Assembly: GCA_026552835.1 (NCBI GenBank)
Contig: JAPMTY010000118.1
Location: forward strand, 1-8,735
Reading direction: 5' to 3'
Length of the DNA stretch: 8,735 nt
Origin: Candidatus Methanoperedens sp.
Lineage (GTDB): Archaea; Halobacteriota; Methanosarcinia; Methanosarcinales; Methanoperedenaceae
Shown piece after piece: positions 1 to 6,526 of the stretch. Positions within the stretch are counted from its first letter, which is position 1. Every line of letters begins with the position of its first letter. The position numbers and the translations under genes were made by a program. Below the pieces are notes generated by a model that had not been told where the DNA came from, made no database searches, and saw only the letters and a list, made by a program, of their open reading frames with translations.

Positions 1-130
1 AACCGCATGTCCTATCATGCAGGCTGCAAAGTACGCGGCTGTCAAGAAAATCGGAAGAAATGTGATAACAAAGGGTGTTGAAAAGCCCGGCGTTGTTGGT
101 GAATGCACCATCAAGTTTGAACTGGAATAA
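1..130 (+). CDS. C-terminal fragment of an unrecognised protein (5' end outside the window)
   Basis: An open frame runs in from the window edge (first full codon at 2) and stops at TAA 128-130, giving 42 residues. The peptide reads TACPIMQAAKYAAVKK near its start and ends GECTIKFELE. It has two cysteines (in ACP and GEC), a lysine-rich probably helical stretch, and a final segment that looks like a beta strand. I do not recognise the family from this tail and assign no function. The frame is supported by its length without a stop up to the window edge, ordinary codon use and a plausible acidic C-terminus, and by the terminator-like hairpin that follows 22 nt after the stop. It converges on queC, so it is not in the same operon as any other gene seen here. 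Confidence 0.6.
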   Translation, partial: TACPIMQAAKYAAVKKIGRNVITKGVEKPGVVGECTIKFELE

Positions 131-152
131 TAATCGCTGCAAAAAGGACATT

Positions 153-225
153 AACAACGAACTAATACGAACTCGTACGAACTCCGGCGGCGTGAGTTCG
201 TATCAGTTCGTACGAGTTAGTTGTT
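153..225. repeat. Imperfect 32-bp inverted repeat built from 10-nt-periodic heptamers
   Basis: Positions 153-184 pair with 194-225 (27 of 32 Watson-Crick pairs plus one G.T), leaving a 9-nt GC-rich loop at 185-193. The left arm carries ACGAACT three times, at 157, 167 and 177, exactly 10 nt apart. The right arm carries the complement AGTTCGT at 195 and 205 and a variant AGTTAGT at 215, again at 10-nt steps. The non-pairing positions fall mostly in the 3-nt spacers. The tract lies between two convergent gene ends. It could act as a transcription terminator, as a same-face protein-binding array (10 bp is close to one helical turn), or be a replication-slippage product. The structure is directly visible; the role is inferred. 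Confidence 0.85.
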
Positions 226-232
226 GATTTTT
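153..232. terminator. Possible bidirectional terminator between convergent genes
   Basis: The long hairpin is followed on the plus strand by a T5 run at 228-232, three nt past the right arm. On the minus strand a T5 run (A5 at 141-145) follows the left arm at 7 nt. This placement after the unrecognised plus-strand gene and downstream of minus-strand queC suits termination of both. Archaeal termination depends mainly on T-runs, so the hairpin itself may not be needed. The assignment is inferred from position only. Confidence 0.4.
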
Positions 233-238
233 CATACC

Positions 239-294
239 AGGCGCAAAGTTCGCAAAGCACATCAGAAAATCTTCGCACTCTCCGCTGTGAGATT
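239..294. repeat. Degenerate intergenic-repeat-like tract (CGCAAAG motif)
   Basis: CGCAAAG occurs at 242 and 251, a 9-nt tandem step, followed after a spacer by CTTCGCACTCTCCGCTGTGAG near 271-291. The layout resembles a widespread class of prokaryotic intergenic repeats made of alternating 'CGCAAAG' and 'CTTTGCG' words around AAGAAAATCTTCGC-like cores. Here the second half is diverged, so it may be a decayed copy. The link to a repeat family is from memory of similar tracts, not from a search. No coding frame in this tract looks real. Confidence 0.35.
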
Positions 295-306
295 TATGTG
301 GAAAAA

Positions 307-987
307 TTATATCCCTGTCCGTTCAAGCAGAGGATCTTTTACCCCAACCATTTCAAAAGCACGCTTGCGCCTGAGGCATGACTCGCACACGCCGCACGGT
401 CTTTCCTTGCCTTCATACCATGACCATGACCATTCAAGAGGCGCATCAATTTCCAGCCCACGTCTTACGATATCAGCTTTATTCATGGAAATAAGCGGCG
501 TATAGACCGATGGGTGCACCAGCGTTCCGAATTTAAGCATTTCATTGAAACGCTCCACGAATTCAGGCGTGTTATCCGGGAAAGTTGCAGCTTCTTCGGC
601 GTCAAAACCCGTAACAATAAGGTCATATTTATAGTTCTCAGCAAGAGCCGCGCCTATTGAAAGAAAAACAACATTGCGTGCCGGCACCCAGACTTCTTCT
701 GCACTTTTTTGTGTAATCTCTTTATCATCAAGTTCATTCCCAGATATTTTCGGCAGCGGCCCGCCGCCTGTAAGCGCGCCGCGAAAAGTGCCGTACCACG
801 GAAGAGAAATTATGATGTGGCCGACCTTGAATCGCTCGCAGATGGTTTTCGCAAAAGCGATCTCTTTTTCCCTCGCCCTCTGCCCATAGTCAAATGTCAC
901 GCAAACCACTTCGTCGCACCTGTTAAAAGCTTCCTTAAAAGCAACCGTGGAATCAAGTCCTGATGAAAGCAAAACAATGGATTTCAT
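307..987 (-). CDS. queC: 7-cyano-7-deazaguanine (preQ0) synthase, QueC family
   Basis: QueC converts 7-carboxy-7-deazaguanine, ATP and ammonia to preQ0 in the cytoplasm. In archaea preQ0 feeds archaeosine in tRNA. The 226-residue product, a usual length for the family, starts VLLSSGLDST, the ATP-binding PP-loop (residues 5-14). It continues with DYGQRAREKE (33-42), VPARNVVFLS (101-110), TGFDAEEAATFPDNTPEF (126-143) and the C-terminal CGVCESC (C198, C201, C204). Family members normally have a fourth zinc-ligand cysteine eight residues before the first of these, in a T-W-S-C-Y context. Here that position is W190, in WSWSWYEG. I chose ATG 987 because the PP-loop strand begins at once; an in-frame TTG at 996 would add only three residues. 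No Shine-Dalgarno precedes it, and a TATA-like box 29.5 nt upstream fits a near-leaderless mRNA. It is divergent from the deaminase gene. Confidence 0.93.
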   Translation of the reverse strand: MKSIVLLSSGLDSTVAFKEAFNRCDEVVCVTFDYGQRAREKEIAFAKTICERFKVGHIIISLPWYGTFRGALTGGGPLPKISGNELDDKEITQKSAEEVWVPARNVVFLSIGAALAENYKYDLIVTGFDAEEAATFPDNTPEFVERFNEMLKFGTLVHPSVYTPLISMNKADIVRRGLEIDAPLEWSWSWYEGKERPCGVCESCLRRKRAFEMVGVKDPLLERTGI

Positions 988-1002
988 ACAGAACAATTGA
1001 TT

Positions 1003-1030
1003 TTTAAGCAGTAAATATTTATCGTTTGGC
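1003..1030. promoter_or_regulatory. Divergent promoter with one palindromic TATA box
   Basis: TAAATATTTA at 1012-1021 is a perfect 10-bp palindrome, so it reads as a TATA box on both strands. Its centre (1016.5) is 29.5 nt from the A of both start codons: queC at 987 (minus) and the deaminase at 1046 (plus). Purine-rich BRE-like words flank it on each side: AAGCAG before it on the plus strand and CAAACGA before it on the minus strand. With the usual archaeal TATA-to-start distance of about 25-27 nt, both transcripts would begin within a few nt of the start codon. Neither gene has a Shine-Dalgarno, which agrees. The promoter activity is inferred. Confidence 0.6.
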
Positions 1031-1045
1031 GCTTATTAATTGCCG

Positions 1046-1495
1046 ATGCGACCCACAATAGATGAATACTTCATGGAGATAGCGACAATAGTTGCAAAAC
1101 GCTCCACCTGCCTCAGAAACCAGGTCGGCGCCGTCATCGTGAAAGATAAAAGGATACTTTCCACAGGTTATAACGGCGCACCGAGAAACCTGGAACACTG
1201 CCTTGATATCGGATGCATTAGGCAGCAAAATAATATAGCCTCGGGGACAAGGCATGAACTCTGCCGCGCCGTTCATGCTGAACAGAATGCCATTATACAG
1301 GCGGCGCTGCATGGCGTGAGCATTGAGGACTCAACAATTTATTGCACCCACCAGCCCTGCATCCTGTGCGCAAAGATGCTGATAAATGCAAGGATTGAAA
1401 AAGTGGTTTTCGGGGTGGTTTACCCGGATAAGGAAGCCCTGAATTTTTTTAACAAAGCAGGCGTCAAAGTCGAGCAATTTGACCGGAGCGCTTGA
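1046..1495 (+). CDS. Deoxycytidylate (dCMP) deaminase, zinc-dependent
   Basis: This is a cytidine/deoxycytidylate deaminase-fold protein of 149 residues, expected to deaminate dCMP to dUMP, the precursor for thymidylate. The zinc site is complete: H77-A78-E79 supplies a ligand and the catalytic glutamate, and P104-C105-x-x-C108 supplies two cysteine ligands. The GYNGAP motif (41-46) and the C-rich stretch before the HAE motif (C52, C57, C73) are typical of ComEB/dCMP deaminases rather than of cytidine or tRNA adenosine deaminases. ATG 1046 is preferred over an in-frame TTG at 1040, since MRPTIDEYFMEIA is the usual N-terminus and it sits at the right distance from the TATA box. The gene leads a tight cluster; carS begins 5 nt after its stop. 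Substrate preference (dCMP rather than another deoxycytidine nucleotide) is inferred from family motifs. Confidence 0.9.
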   Translation: MRPTIDEYFMEIATIVAKRSTCLRNQVGAVIVKDKRILSTGYNGAPRNLEHCLDIGCIRQQNNIASGTRHELCRAVHAEQNAIIQAALHGVSIEDSTIYCTHQPCILCAKMLINARIEKVVFGVVYPDKEALNFFNKAGVKVEQFDRSA

Positions 1496-1500
1496 GATAT

Positions 1501-2046
1501 ATGTTTGAGACAATTGCAGTAATAACCGGATATATTCTCCAGGCGACATGGTTGATGCTTCCGGCTTATATTGCAAATCCCACAGCCGTTGTATTCGGAG
1601 GCGGGACTCCCATTGATTTCGGGAAGAACTGTAAGGACGGGAGACGAATATTGGGCGACGGGAAGACATTCCGGGGACTTATCGGGGGGACAGTCTGCGG
1701 CATTATCATCGGACTCATCCAGATGCAGGTACAGCCCCAATTTTCATTAGGAGATTTTACTCTCAGCGCGGTGATTGCCCTATCGTTTGGCGCATTGCTT
1801 GGCGATATCGTAAAAAGTTTTTTTAAACGACGGCTTGGATTAGCGCGGGGAGCTGAATTTCCGCTTGTGGACCAGCTGGATTTTGTAGCAGGAGCCTGGA
1901 TTCTTGCGTATATTGTAGAGCCGAAGTGGTTTACTGACAACTTTACTTTCTGGATAATAATTACAGTCATCATTTTTACCCCGATTCTTCATCGCCTGAC
2001 CAATATAATCGGGTATTATGCCAAATTAAAAAAGGAGCCATGGTAA
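1501..2046 (+). CDS. carS: CDP-archaeol synthase (CTP:2,3-di-O-geranylgeranylglycerol-1-phosphate cytidyltransferase)
   Basis: CarS activates the unsaturated archaeal lipid core with CTP, releasing diphosphate and giving CDP-archaeol for polar head-group attachment at the membrane. The 181-residue product has the family signatures: LPAYIANPTAVVFGGGTPID (20-39), GRRILGDGKTFRG (47-59), and GDIVKSFFKRRLG (101-113) leading into PLVDQLDF (121-128). Hydrophobic segments at about 4-20, 60-76, 88-105, 126-139 and 148-170 match the five-helix topology reported for the family. I use ATG 1501; an in-frame TTG at 1492 would overlap the deaminase stop. A GGAG at 1485-1488 lies 12 nt before the ATG, rather far. 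The gene overlaps pyrE by one base (TAATG), so co-translation is likely. Its need for CTP gives a metabolic link to the flanking pyrimidine genes. Confidence 0.94.
   Translation: MFETIAVITGYILQATWLMLPAYIANPTAVVFGGGTPIDFGKNCKDGRRILGDGKTFRGLIGGTVCGIIIGLIQMQVQPQFSLGDFTLSAVIALSFGALLGDIVKSFFKRRLGLARGAEFPLVDQLDFVAGAWILAYIVEPKWFTDNFTFWIIITVIIFTPILHRLTNIIGYYAKLKKEPW
2034..2037 (+). promoter_or_regulatory. Shine-Dalgarno GGAG that decides the pyrE start
   Basis: GGAG within AAAGGAG lies 8 nt before ATG 2046 but only 2 nt before the other in-frame ATG at 2040. Good spacing therefore favours 2046, which also produces the TAATG overlap with carS. The site lies inside the last codons of carS. Confidence 0.65.
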
Positions 2047-2576
2047 TGGAAAAACTTGCTGAGGCTTTGAAAGAATGCGGCGCGATCAAGTTCGGTGATT
2101 TTACTCTTGCTTCTGGAAAGAAGAGCAGGTATTATGTCGATATAAAAAAAGCAAGCACGAACCCGCGAATATTGAAAATCATAGCTCATGCCATAAATGA
2201 GAAAATAAAATCCCATTCCATATCTGCGGATTATATAGGCTGCGTGGCTCTCGGGGGAGTGCCCATAGCCGTCGCGGTATCTCTGGAAACGGGATTGCCC
2301 CTGATAATCATAAGGAAAGAAGCGAAAGAATACGGCACGAAAGGGCAAATCGTGGGTGAATTCAAGCCTGGTGAATCGGTTTTAATGGTCGAGGATGTCG
2401 CAACGACAGGCGGTTCTGTCCTGAGAGCCATAGAAATGCTGCGGGGTGAAGGGGTGGTCGTTCGGTATGTTATCGTGGTGGTTGACCGCGAGGAGGGGGC
2501 GCTTGCTGCTCTTTCGAAAACCGATGTCGAACTCATACCGCTTGTGAAGAGAAGTGAATTGCTAAACGAATCCTAA
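2046..2576 (+). CDS. pyrE: Orotate phosphoribosyltransferase
   Basis: PyrE joins orotate to PRPP to give OMP, the fifth step of de novo UMP synthesis. The 176-residue product carries the diagnostic PRPP-binding motif LMVEDVATTGGS (113-124) and the N-terminal FGDFTLASGKKSRYYVDIK (16-34) that contacts orotate. The catalytic flexible loop is RKEAKEYGTKGQIVGE (90-105). The length suits the short archaeal form with no fused OMP decarboxylase, and no decarboxylase gene is visible here. It is the last gene of the plus-strand cluster and overlaps carS by one base. Its stop TAA (2574-2576) overlaps the stop of the convergent molybdopterin enzyme gene, so there is no spacer for a terminator outside the facing gene. 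A general purine PRTase is unlikely given the orotate-type N-terminus. Confidence 0.95.
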   Translation: MEKLAEALKECGAIKFGDFTLASGKKSRYYVDIKKASTNPRILKIIAHAINEKIKSHSISADYIGCVALGGVPIAVAVSLETGLPLIIIRKEAKEYGTKGQIVGEFKPGESVLMVEDVATTGGSVLRAIEMLRGEGVVVRYVIVVVDREEGALAALSKTDVELIPLVKRSELLNES

Positions 2577-3130
2577 TATGAATACCTCTCTTCCTTCCAC
2601 GGGTCAGCGCTGTTGCTGTACCCGCGCTGCTCCCAGTAACCCAACTCCTGCTTTTCGGTGAACACAACCCTCCTCACCCATTTGGCGCTCTTGTAAGCGT
2701 ATTTTTTCGGGACAACGAGGCGAAGCGGTCCGCCGTGTATGGGTTCAAGCGGCTTTCCCTCAAAAGCGTAAGCAAAAAGCACATCCGGTTCCATAAGCTC
2801 AGCAAGCGGGAGGCTTGTAGTGTAGCCGCCGTCAGCCTCGACGGTAGCAAACCGGGCATTAGCTTTGGGTTTTACAAGCTTAGCAACATCACTGAAGCGA
2901 ACGCCTTCCCATTTATTATCAAACCTGCTCCATCCGGTTACGCAATGAAAATCACTTACATCAACCGTCCTTTCAAGCGCCAGGAATTCATCATATCTAA
3001 GCCTGACCGGATTTTCTACAAGGCCTTCCACACTGAAATCCCAGGTTACTTTATCAAATTCGGGCACTCTTCCGAAATGAAGGACGGGAAAATTTGTAGT
3101 CAGTCGCTGGTTAGGGGGAAGACGTTGCAT
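2573..3130 (-). CDS. Cytoplasmic sulfite-oxidase-fold molybdopterin oxidoreductase
   Basis: The 185-residue protein is a single oxidoreductase molybdopterin-binding domain (sulfite oxidase superfamily, the small YuiH/MsrP-like type). C63 in DFHCVTGWS (60-68) is the expected molybdenum ligand. Other family landmarks are DGGYTTSLPL (100-109), LEPIHGGPLRLVVPKKYAYKSAKWV (128-152) and the C-terminal GYWEQRGYSNSADPW (164-178). There is no Tat signal, membrane helix, heme domain or C-terminal dimerisation domain, so it should be soluble in the cytoplasm. Its substrate and electron partner are unknown: sulfite and sulfoxide reductases share the fold. ATG 3130 is the first start before the conserved N-terminal NFPVLHFGRVP, and it lacks a Shine-Dalgarno. 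The gene stands alone, divergent from ileS, and its stop TAG (2575-2573) overlaps the pyrE stop. Confidence 0.9.
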   Translation of the reverse strand: MQRLPPNQRLTTNFPVLHFGRVPEFDKVTWDFSVEGLVENPVRLRYDEFLALERTVDVSDFHCVTGWSRFDNKWEGVRFSDVAKLVKPKANARFATVEADGGYTTSLPLAELMEPDVLFAYAFEGKPLEPIHGGPLRLVVPKKYAYKSAKWVRRVVFTEKQELGYWEQRGYSNSADPWKEERYSY

Positions 3131-3151
3131 AACTTATACTCTGTATCTTTT

Positions 3152-3168
3152 CTATACATACTTTTTGA
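3152..3168 (-). promoter_or_regulatory. BRE/TATA-like promoter of the molybdopterin oxidoreductase gene
   Basis: On the minus strand a CAAAAAG BRE-like word runs into TATGTATAG, with the AT-rich box centred near 3156, about 26 nt before the start codon at 3130. That spacing predicts transcription beginning at or next to the ATG, consistent with the missing Shine-Dalgarno. Inferred from sequence only. Confidence 0.5.
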
Positions 3169-3274
3169 ATCTCTGGGGATTGGGTTTTATTAACACCATA
3201 AAGTTTTAATTGCATTATCACATTACTAAACTTCGATAAACCCGTAGTTAATTAAGATATCATAGGATTTTACT

Positions 3275-3278
3275 GGAG
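3275..3278 (+). promoter_or_regulatory. Shine-Dalgarno of ileS
   Basis: GGAG lies 9 nt before ATG 3288 and fixes the ileS start, so ileS probably has a 5' leader, unlike its divergent neighbour. The 157-bp intergenic region holds AT-rich TATA candidates at about 3203-3211 (GTTTTAATT) and 3248-3255 (TTAATTAA). The second would put the transcript start almost on the Shine-Dalgarno, so I cannot choose firmly between them. Confidence 0.55.
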
Positions 3279-3287
3279 ATTATTTTC

Positions 3288-6200
3288 ATGTTAAAAGAAG
3301 CAGCGCAATATGATGCAAAAAACTTAGAACAGGATATACGCAAATTCTGGGATGAAATAGACGCTTATTCAAAGGTAAGAGAACAGCGGAAAAACGGCAA
3401 GAGATTCTTTTTTGTTGACGGACCGCCATACACCACAGGTCGAATTCATCTTGGCACAGCCTGGAATAAGATAATAAAGGATTCTATACTGCGCTATAAA
3501 TCCATGAACGGCTTCCATATACTTGACCGCGCCGGGTGGGATATGCACGGCCTGCCCATTGAGGTAAAAGTTGAAGGCGTACTCGGCTTTACATCAAAAA
3601 AGGATATTGAAAAATACGGTGTTGGCAATTTCGTGGCCAAATGCAAGGAATTCGCCCTCTCACACCGCGATGAAATGACCCTCCAGTTCCAGAACCTTGG
3701 CGTCTGGCTTAACTGGAAAGACCCGTACATGACATTGCGGGACGAGTACATCGAAGCTGCATGGTGGACATTGAAAAAAGCGCACGAAAAGAAACTCCTT
3801 GAAAAAGGCCTGCGCGTTGTGAACTGGTGCCCGCGCTGCGAAACCGCCATAGCCGACTCCGAGGTTGAATATTCGGATGTTACCGACCCTTCTGTTTATA
3901 TCAAATTCCCGGTTGCGAACGAGGAGAACACCTATATCGTAATCTGGACTACGACCCCGTGGACTATTCCTGCAAACATTGCAGTTGCTGTGCATCCTTC
4001 TTTTGAGTATGTAAAAGTAAAGGTCATAAAAGACGGAAAAGTTGAGATTCTCATAATGGCATCCGAACTCATGAAAAATGTCATGAAACAGGGACGGTAC
4101 AAAGAGTTCGAAGTCCTTGAAACGATTCTGGGAGAGGAACTGAAAATCGAATACAAGGCGCCTCTTGGTCATAAAGTACCAAAACAGAATGAATTCCAGC
4201 ATAATGTTTACATGGCGGATTTCGTAACAGCTGAAAACACCGGCTGCGTTCATATTGCGCCCGGTCACGGCATTGACGACTTTGAACTCGGAATGAAACA
4301 TAAATTGCCGATATTCTGTCCAGTAGGGCCTGACGGCAAATACACCGAAGAAGCCGGGGAATACAAGGGAATGCATGTCAGGGAAGCCAATAAGGTCGTG
4401 CTCGACGACCTCAAAGAAAAAAACCTGCTCCTTTCAAGCGGCACAATCTCGCACCGCTACGGCCATTGCTGGAGATGCAAGACGCCTATAATCTATCTTG
4501 CCACAGAGCAGTGGTTCCTGAAGGTAACCGACCTCAAGGAAAAAATGCTTGAGGAGATTAAAAAAGTGAAATGGTACCCCGAATGGGCGGGAACTGCGCG
4601 GTTTGCTGACTGGGTCGCGGGCTCGCGCGACTGGTGCATTTCCAGGCAGAGATACTGGGGAATTCCGATTCCGGTATGGGTGTGCGATTTTTGCGGCGCG
4701 GTGGAGGTAATGGGAACGATGGACGAGCTGAAATCAAGGTCGGGAGTGAAAACGCTTTCAGACCTTCACAGGCCTAACGTTGATAATATCCATATCAAAT
4801 GCAGTAAGTGCGACAACAGGATGAGCAGGGTTCCCGATGTTTTCGACGTATGGTTCGATTCGGCGGTAGCCTCATGGGCAACGTTGAATTTCCCGCGCGA
4901 TGAAAAAGCATTTAAAGAGTGGTGGCCAGCCGATTTTATTACAGAAGGGCATGACCAGACGCGCGGGTGGTTCTATTCCCAGATGGGCGCAAGCATGGTC
5001 TCATTCGGGAAAGCACCCTACAAGAGCGTGCTGATGCATGGTTTCACCCTTGACACCGAAGGCAAGAAAATGTCAAAGAGTCTTGGGAATGTTGTCTCGC
5101 CTGACGATGTTATCACAAAATACGGGGCTGAATCGCTGCGGTTTTACGTGCTTTCCCAGAATGCGCCGTGGGAAGACCTGAAATTCAGCTGGGATGAGGT
5201 GGGAAATATCCACAGGATGCTGAATATCCTCTGGAACGTGTACAAGTTCCCGCTTCCGTACATGATCCTTGATAAATTTAACCCTGTTGACCTTGATAAG
5301 AAACTTGCGACTTTGCCGCTTCGCATTGAAGACAGGTGGATACTTTCAAGGATGCAGTCCCTGATAAAATCCGTTGACCTGGCAATGGCGGAGTATAACC
5401 TTCATAAAGCAACGCGCCCGATATCGGAGTTCATACTTGAAGACCTCTCGCGATGGTATATCCAGCTCATAAGGCCAAGGACATGGCGTGAGGCAAACGA
5501 CCCTGATAAACTGGCGGCTTATTATACACTGTATGAAGTCCTTGTCACAATAACAAAACTCATAGCGCCTTTTATGCCTCATATTTCCGAGGAGATGTAC
5601 CAGAATCTCGTTCGCAACATCAACCGTAACGCACCTGAGAGCGTTCATTTGTGCGAGTGGGTTAAGCCAAAGGAAAATTTCATTGACGCCGACTTGGAGA
5701 AAAAAATGGACATCATAAGGGAGATAGTTGAAGCGTCATCCAATGCAAGACAGAAACTGAAGCGCAAACTGAGATGGCCTGTGAAAAGAATCGTCATCTC
5801 GCCTAAGAACGAAATAGTAAATGAGGCAGTTTCAAGCCTCGAATCCGTATTGAAAGAGCAGACAAATGCCAAGGAAATAGTTTTACTAAAAGAAGGTGAA
5901 ACCTGGGAAGAACTTGGCGTGGAAGTACTGCCCAATCATGCGACGCTTGGGCCCGCTTTTAAAAAGGATGCTGGCAAAGTAATTGCAGAGCTAAAGAAAG
6001 CCGACGGCAGGAAAATAAAAAAGGCAATCCTGGAAACTGGACAGTATGAGCTTAAAGCCGGAATAATAACGCAGGAAATGGTAAGTTTCAAGGATTTAAT
6101 CCCGGCTGCTATTGCCGGCGCCGGATTTTCGCAGGGGGAAGTGTTCGTTGATACTGAACTTACGCGCGAGATCGAATCCGAAGGATATTCCCGCGAGGTC

Positions 6201-6443
6201 ATAAGAAGGCTCCAGGATATGAGAAAGGAACTTGACCTTGCAGTTGATGAAGAGATTAACGCAATTGTGGAAATCAAGGATGAGCGTGTCGCTGCACTAA
6301 TACTTGACTTAAAGGATTTTATTTCAGGAGAAGTCAGGGCAGGCTCATTGAGTATCGGTCCTGAGATTGAAGCTGCAGGCGCGCTTGTGAAGGATTGGGA
6401 TGTCGAGGATGTTAAGATGAAGATGGGGATAGGGAGGAAATAA
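3288..6443 (+). CDS. ileS: Isoleucyl-tRNA synthetase (class I)
   Basis: IleRS charges tRNA-Ile with isoleucine in the cytoplasm and edits mischarged valine. The 1051-residue length is normal for the archaeal/eukaryotic-like type. Catalytic motifs are [19 protein letters not shown], with the HIGH-equivalent HLGT at 54-57, and KMSKS at 594-598. The CP1 editing domain is seen in [10 protein letters not shown] (from 221) and APGHGIDDF, with D330/D331 in the position of the editing aspartate. Four CxxC pairs (C181/C184, C394/C397, C466/C469, C505/C508) suggest two zinc knuckles in the connective insertions. [10 protein letters not shown] and [12 protein letters not shown] are further class I IleRS signatures. 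The rest is the anticodon-binding helical domain and an archaeal-type C-terminal extension. The start has a well-spaced GGAG. The gene is monocistronic here, flanked by minus-strand genes. ValRS or LeuRS is unlikely given the motif set. Confidence 0.97.
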   Translation: MLKEAAQYDAKNLEQDIRKFWDEIDAYSKVREQRKNGKRFFFVDGPPYTTGRIHLGTAWNKIIKDSILRYKSMNGFHILDRAGWDMHGLPIEVKVEGVLGFTSKKDIEKYGVGNFVAKCKEFALSHRDEMTLQFQNLGVWLNWKDPYMTLRDEYIEAAWWTLKKAHEKKLLEKGLRVVNWCPRCETAIADSEVEYSDVTDPSVYIKFPVANEENTYIVIWTTTPWTIPANIAVAVHPSFEYVKVKVIKDGKVEILIMASELMKNVMKQGRYKEFEVLETILGEELKIEYKAPLGHKVPKQNEFQHNVYMADFVTAENTGCVHIAPGHGIDDFELGMKHKLPIFCPVGPDGKYTEEAGEYKGMHVREANKVVLDDLKEKNLLLSSGTISHRYGHCWRCKTPIIYLATEQWFLKVTDLKEKMLEEIKKVKWYPEWAGTARFADWVAGSRDWCISRQRYWGIPIPVWVCDFCGAVEVMGTMDELKSRSGVKTLSDLHRPNVDNIHIKCSKCDNRMSRVPDVFDVWFDSAVASWATLNFPRDEKAFKEWWPADFITEGHDQTRGWFYSQMGASMVSFGKAPYKSVLMHGFTLDTEGKKMSKSLGNVVSPDDVITKYGAESLRFYVLSQNAPWEDLKFSWDEVGNIHRMLNILWNVYKFPLPYMILDKFNPVDLDKKLATLPLRIEDRWILSRMQSLIKSVDLAMAEYNLHKATRPISEFILEDLSRWYIQLIRPRTWREANDPDKLAAYYTLYEVLVTITKLIAPFMPHISEEMYQNLVRNINRNAPESVHLCEWVKPKENFIDADLEKKMDIIREIVEASSNARQKLKRKLRWPVKRIVISPKNEIVNEAVSSLESVLKEQTNAKEIVLLKEGETWEELGVEVLPNHATLGPAFKKDAGKVIAELKKADGRKIKKAILETGQYELKAGIITQEMVSFKDLIPAAIAGAGFSQGEVFVDTELTREIESEGYSREVIRRLQDMRKELDLAVDEEINAIVEIKDERVAALILDLKDFISGEVRAGSLSIGPEIEAAGALVKDWDVEDVKMKMGIGRK

Positions 6444-6526
6444 AATTTCATCCCTCAAACAAAGCATTAACAGGTTGACGTAAACATTGACGCAAGATTC
6501 ATCTGCTTTCGTTTTTGCTGTCAAGA

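Noticed and set aside
153..225. CRISPR-like short repeats at regular spacing
   Set aside because: The units are 7 nt with 3-nt spacers and are inverted between arms. CRISPR repeats are about 24-37 nt with spacers of similar length, and no cas gene is present.
2040..2042. ATG 2040 as the pyrE start
   Set aside because: It lies only 2 nt from the GGAG and adds two residues (MV) before the conserved MEKLAEAL; ATG 2046 has proper spacing and the TAATG overlap.
2735..3193. 152-residue plus-strand open frame over the molybdopterin oxidoreductase
   Set aside because: It is antisense to a gene with clear family motifs, its product has no recognisable motif, and it has no Shine-Dalgarno.
3660..4376. 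238-residue minus-strand open frame inside ileS
   Set aside because: It lies wholly antisense to a strongly conserved region of ileS (editing domain), and its translation is rich in Phe, Tyr and Val with no domain. It is a shadow of the real gene.
5936..6451. 171-residue serine-rich minus-strand frame at the 3' end of ileS
   Set aside because: The serine/isoleucine-rich composition is what results from reading the complement of Glu/Lys-rich coding DNA. There is no motif, and it is antisense to the IleRS C-terminal domain.
6475..6492. TTGACG repeated at 6475 and 6487 in the ileS-protease spacer
   Set aside because: Two 6-nt words 12 nt apart are expected by chance. The resemblance to a bacterial -35 box is not meaningful in an archaeal context, between two convergent gene ends.
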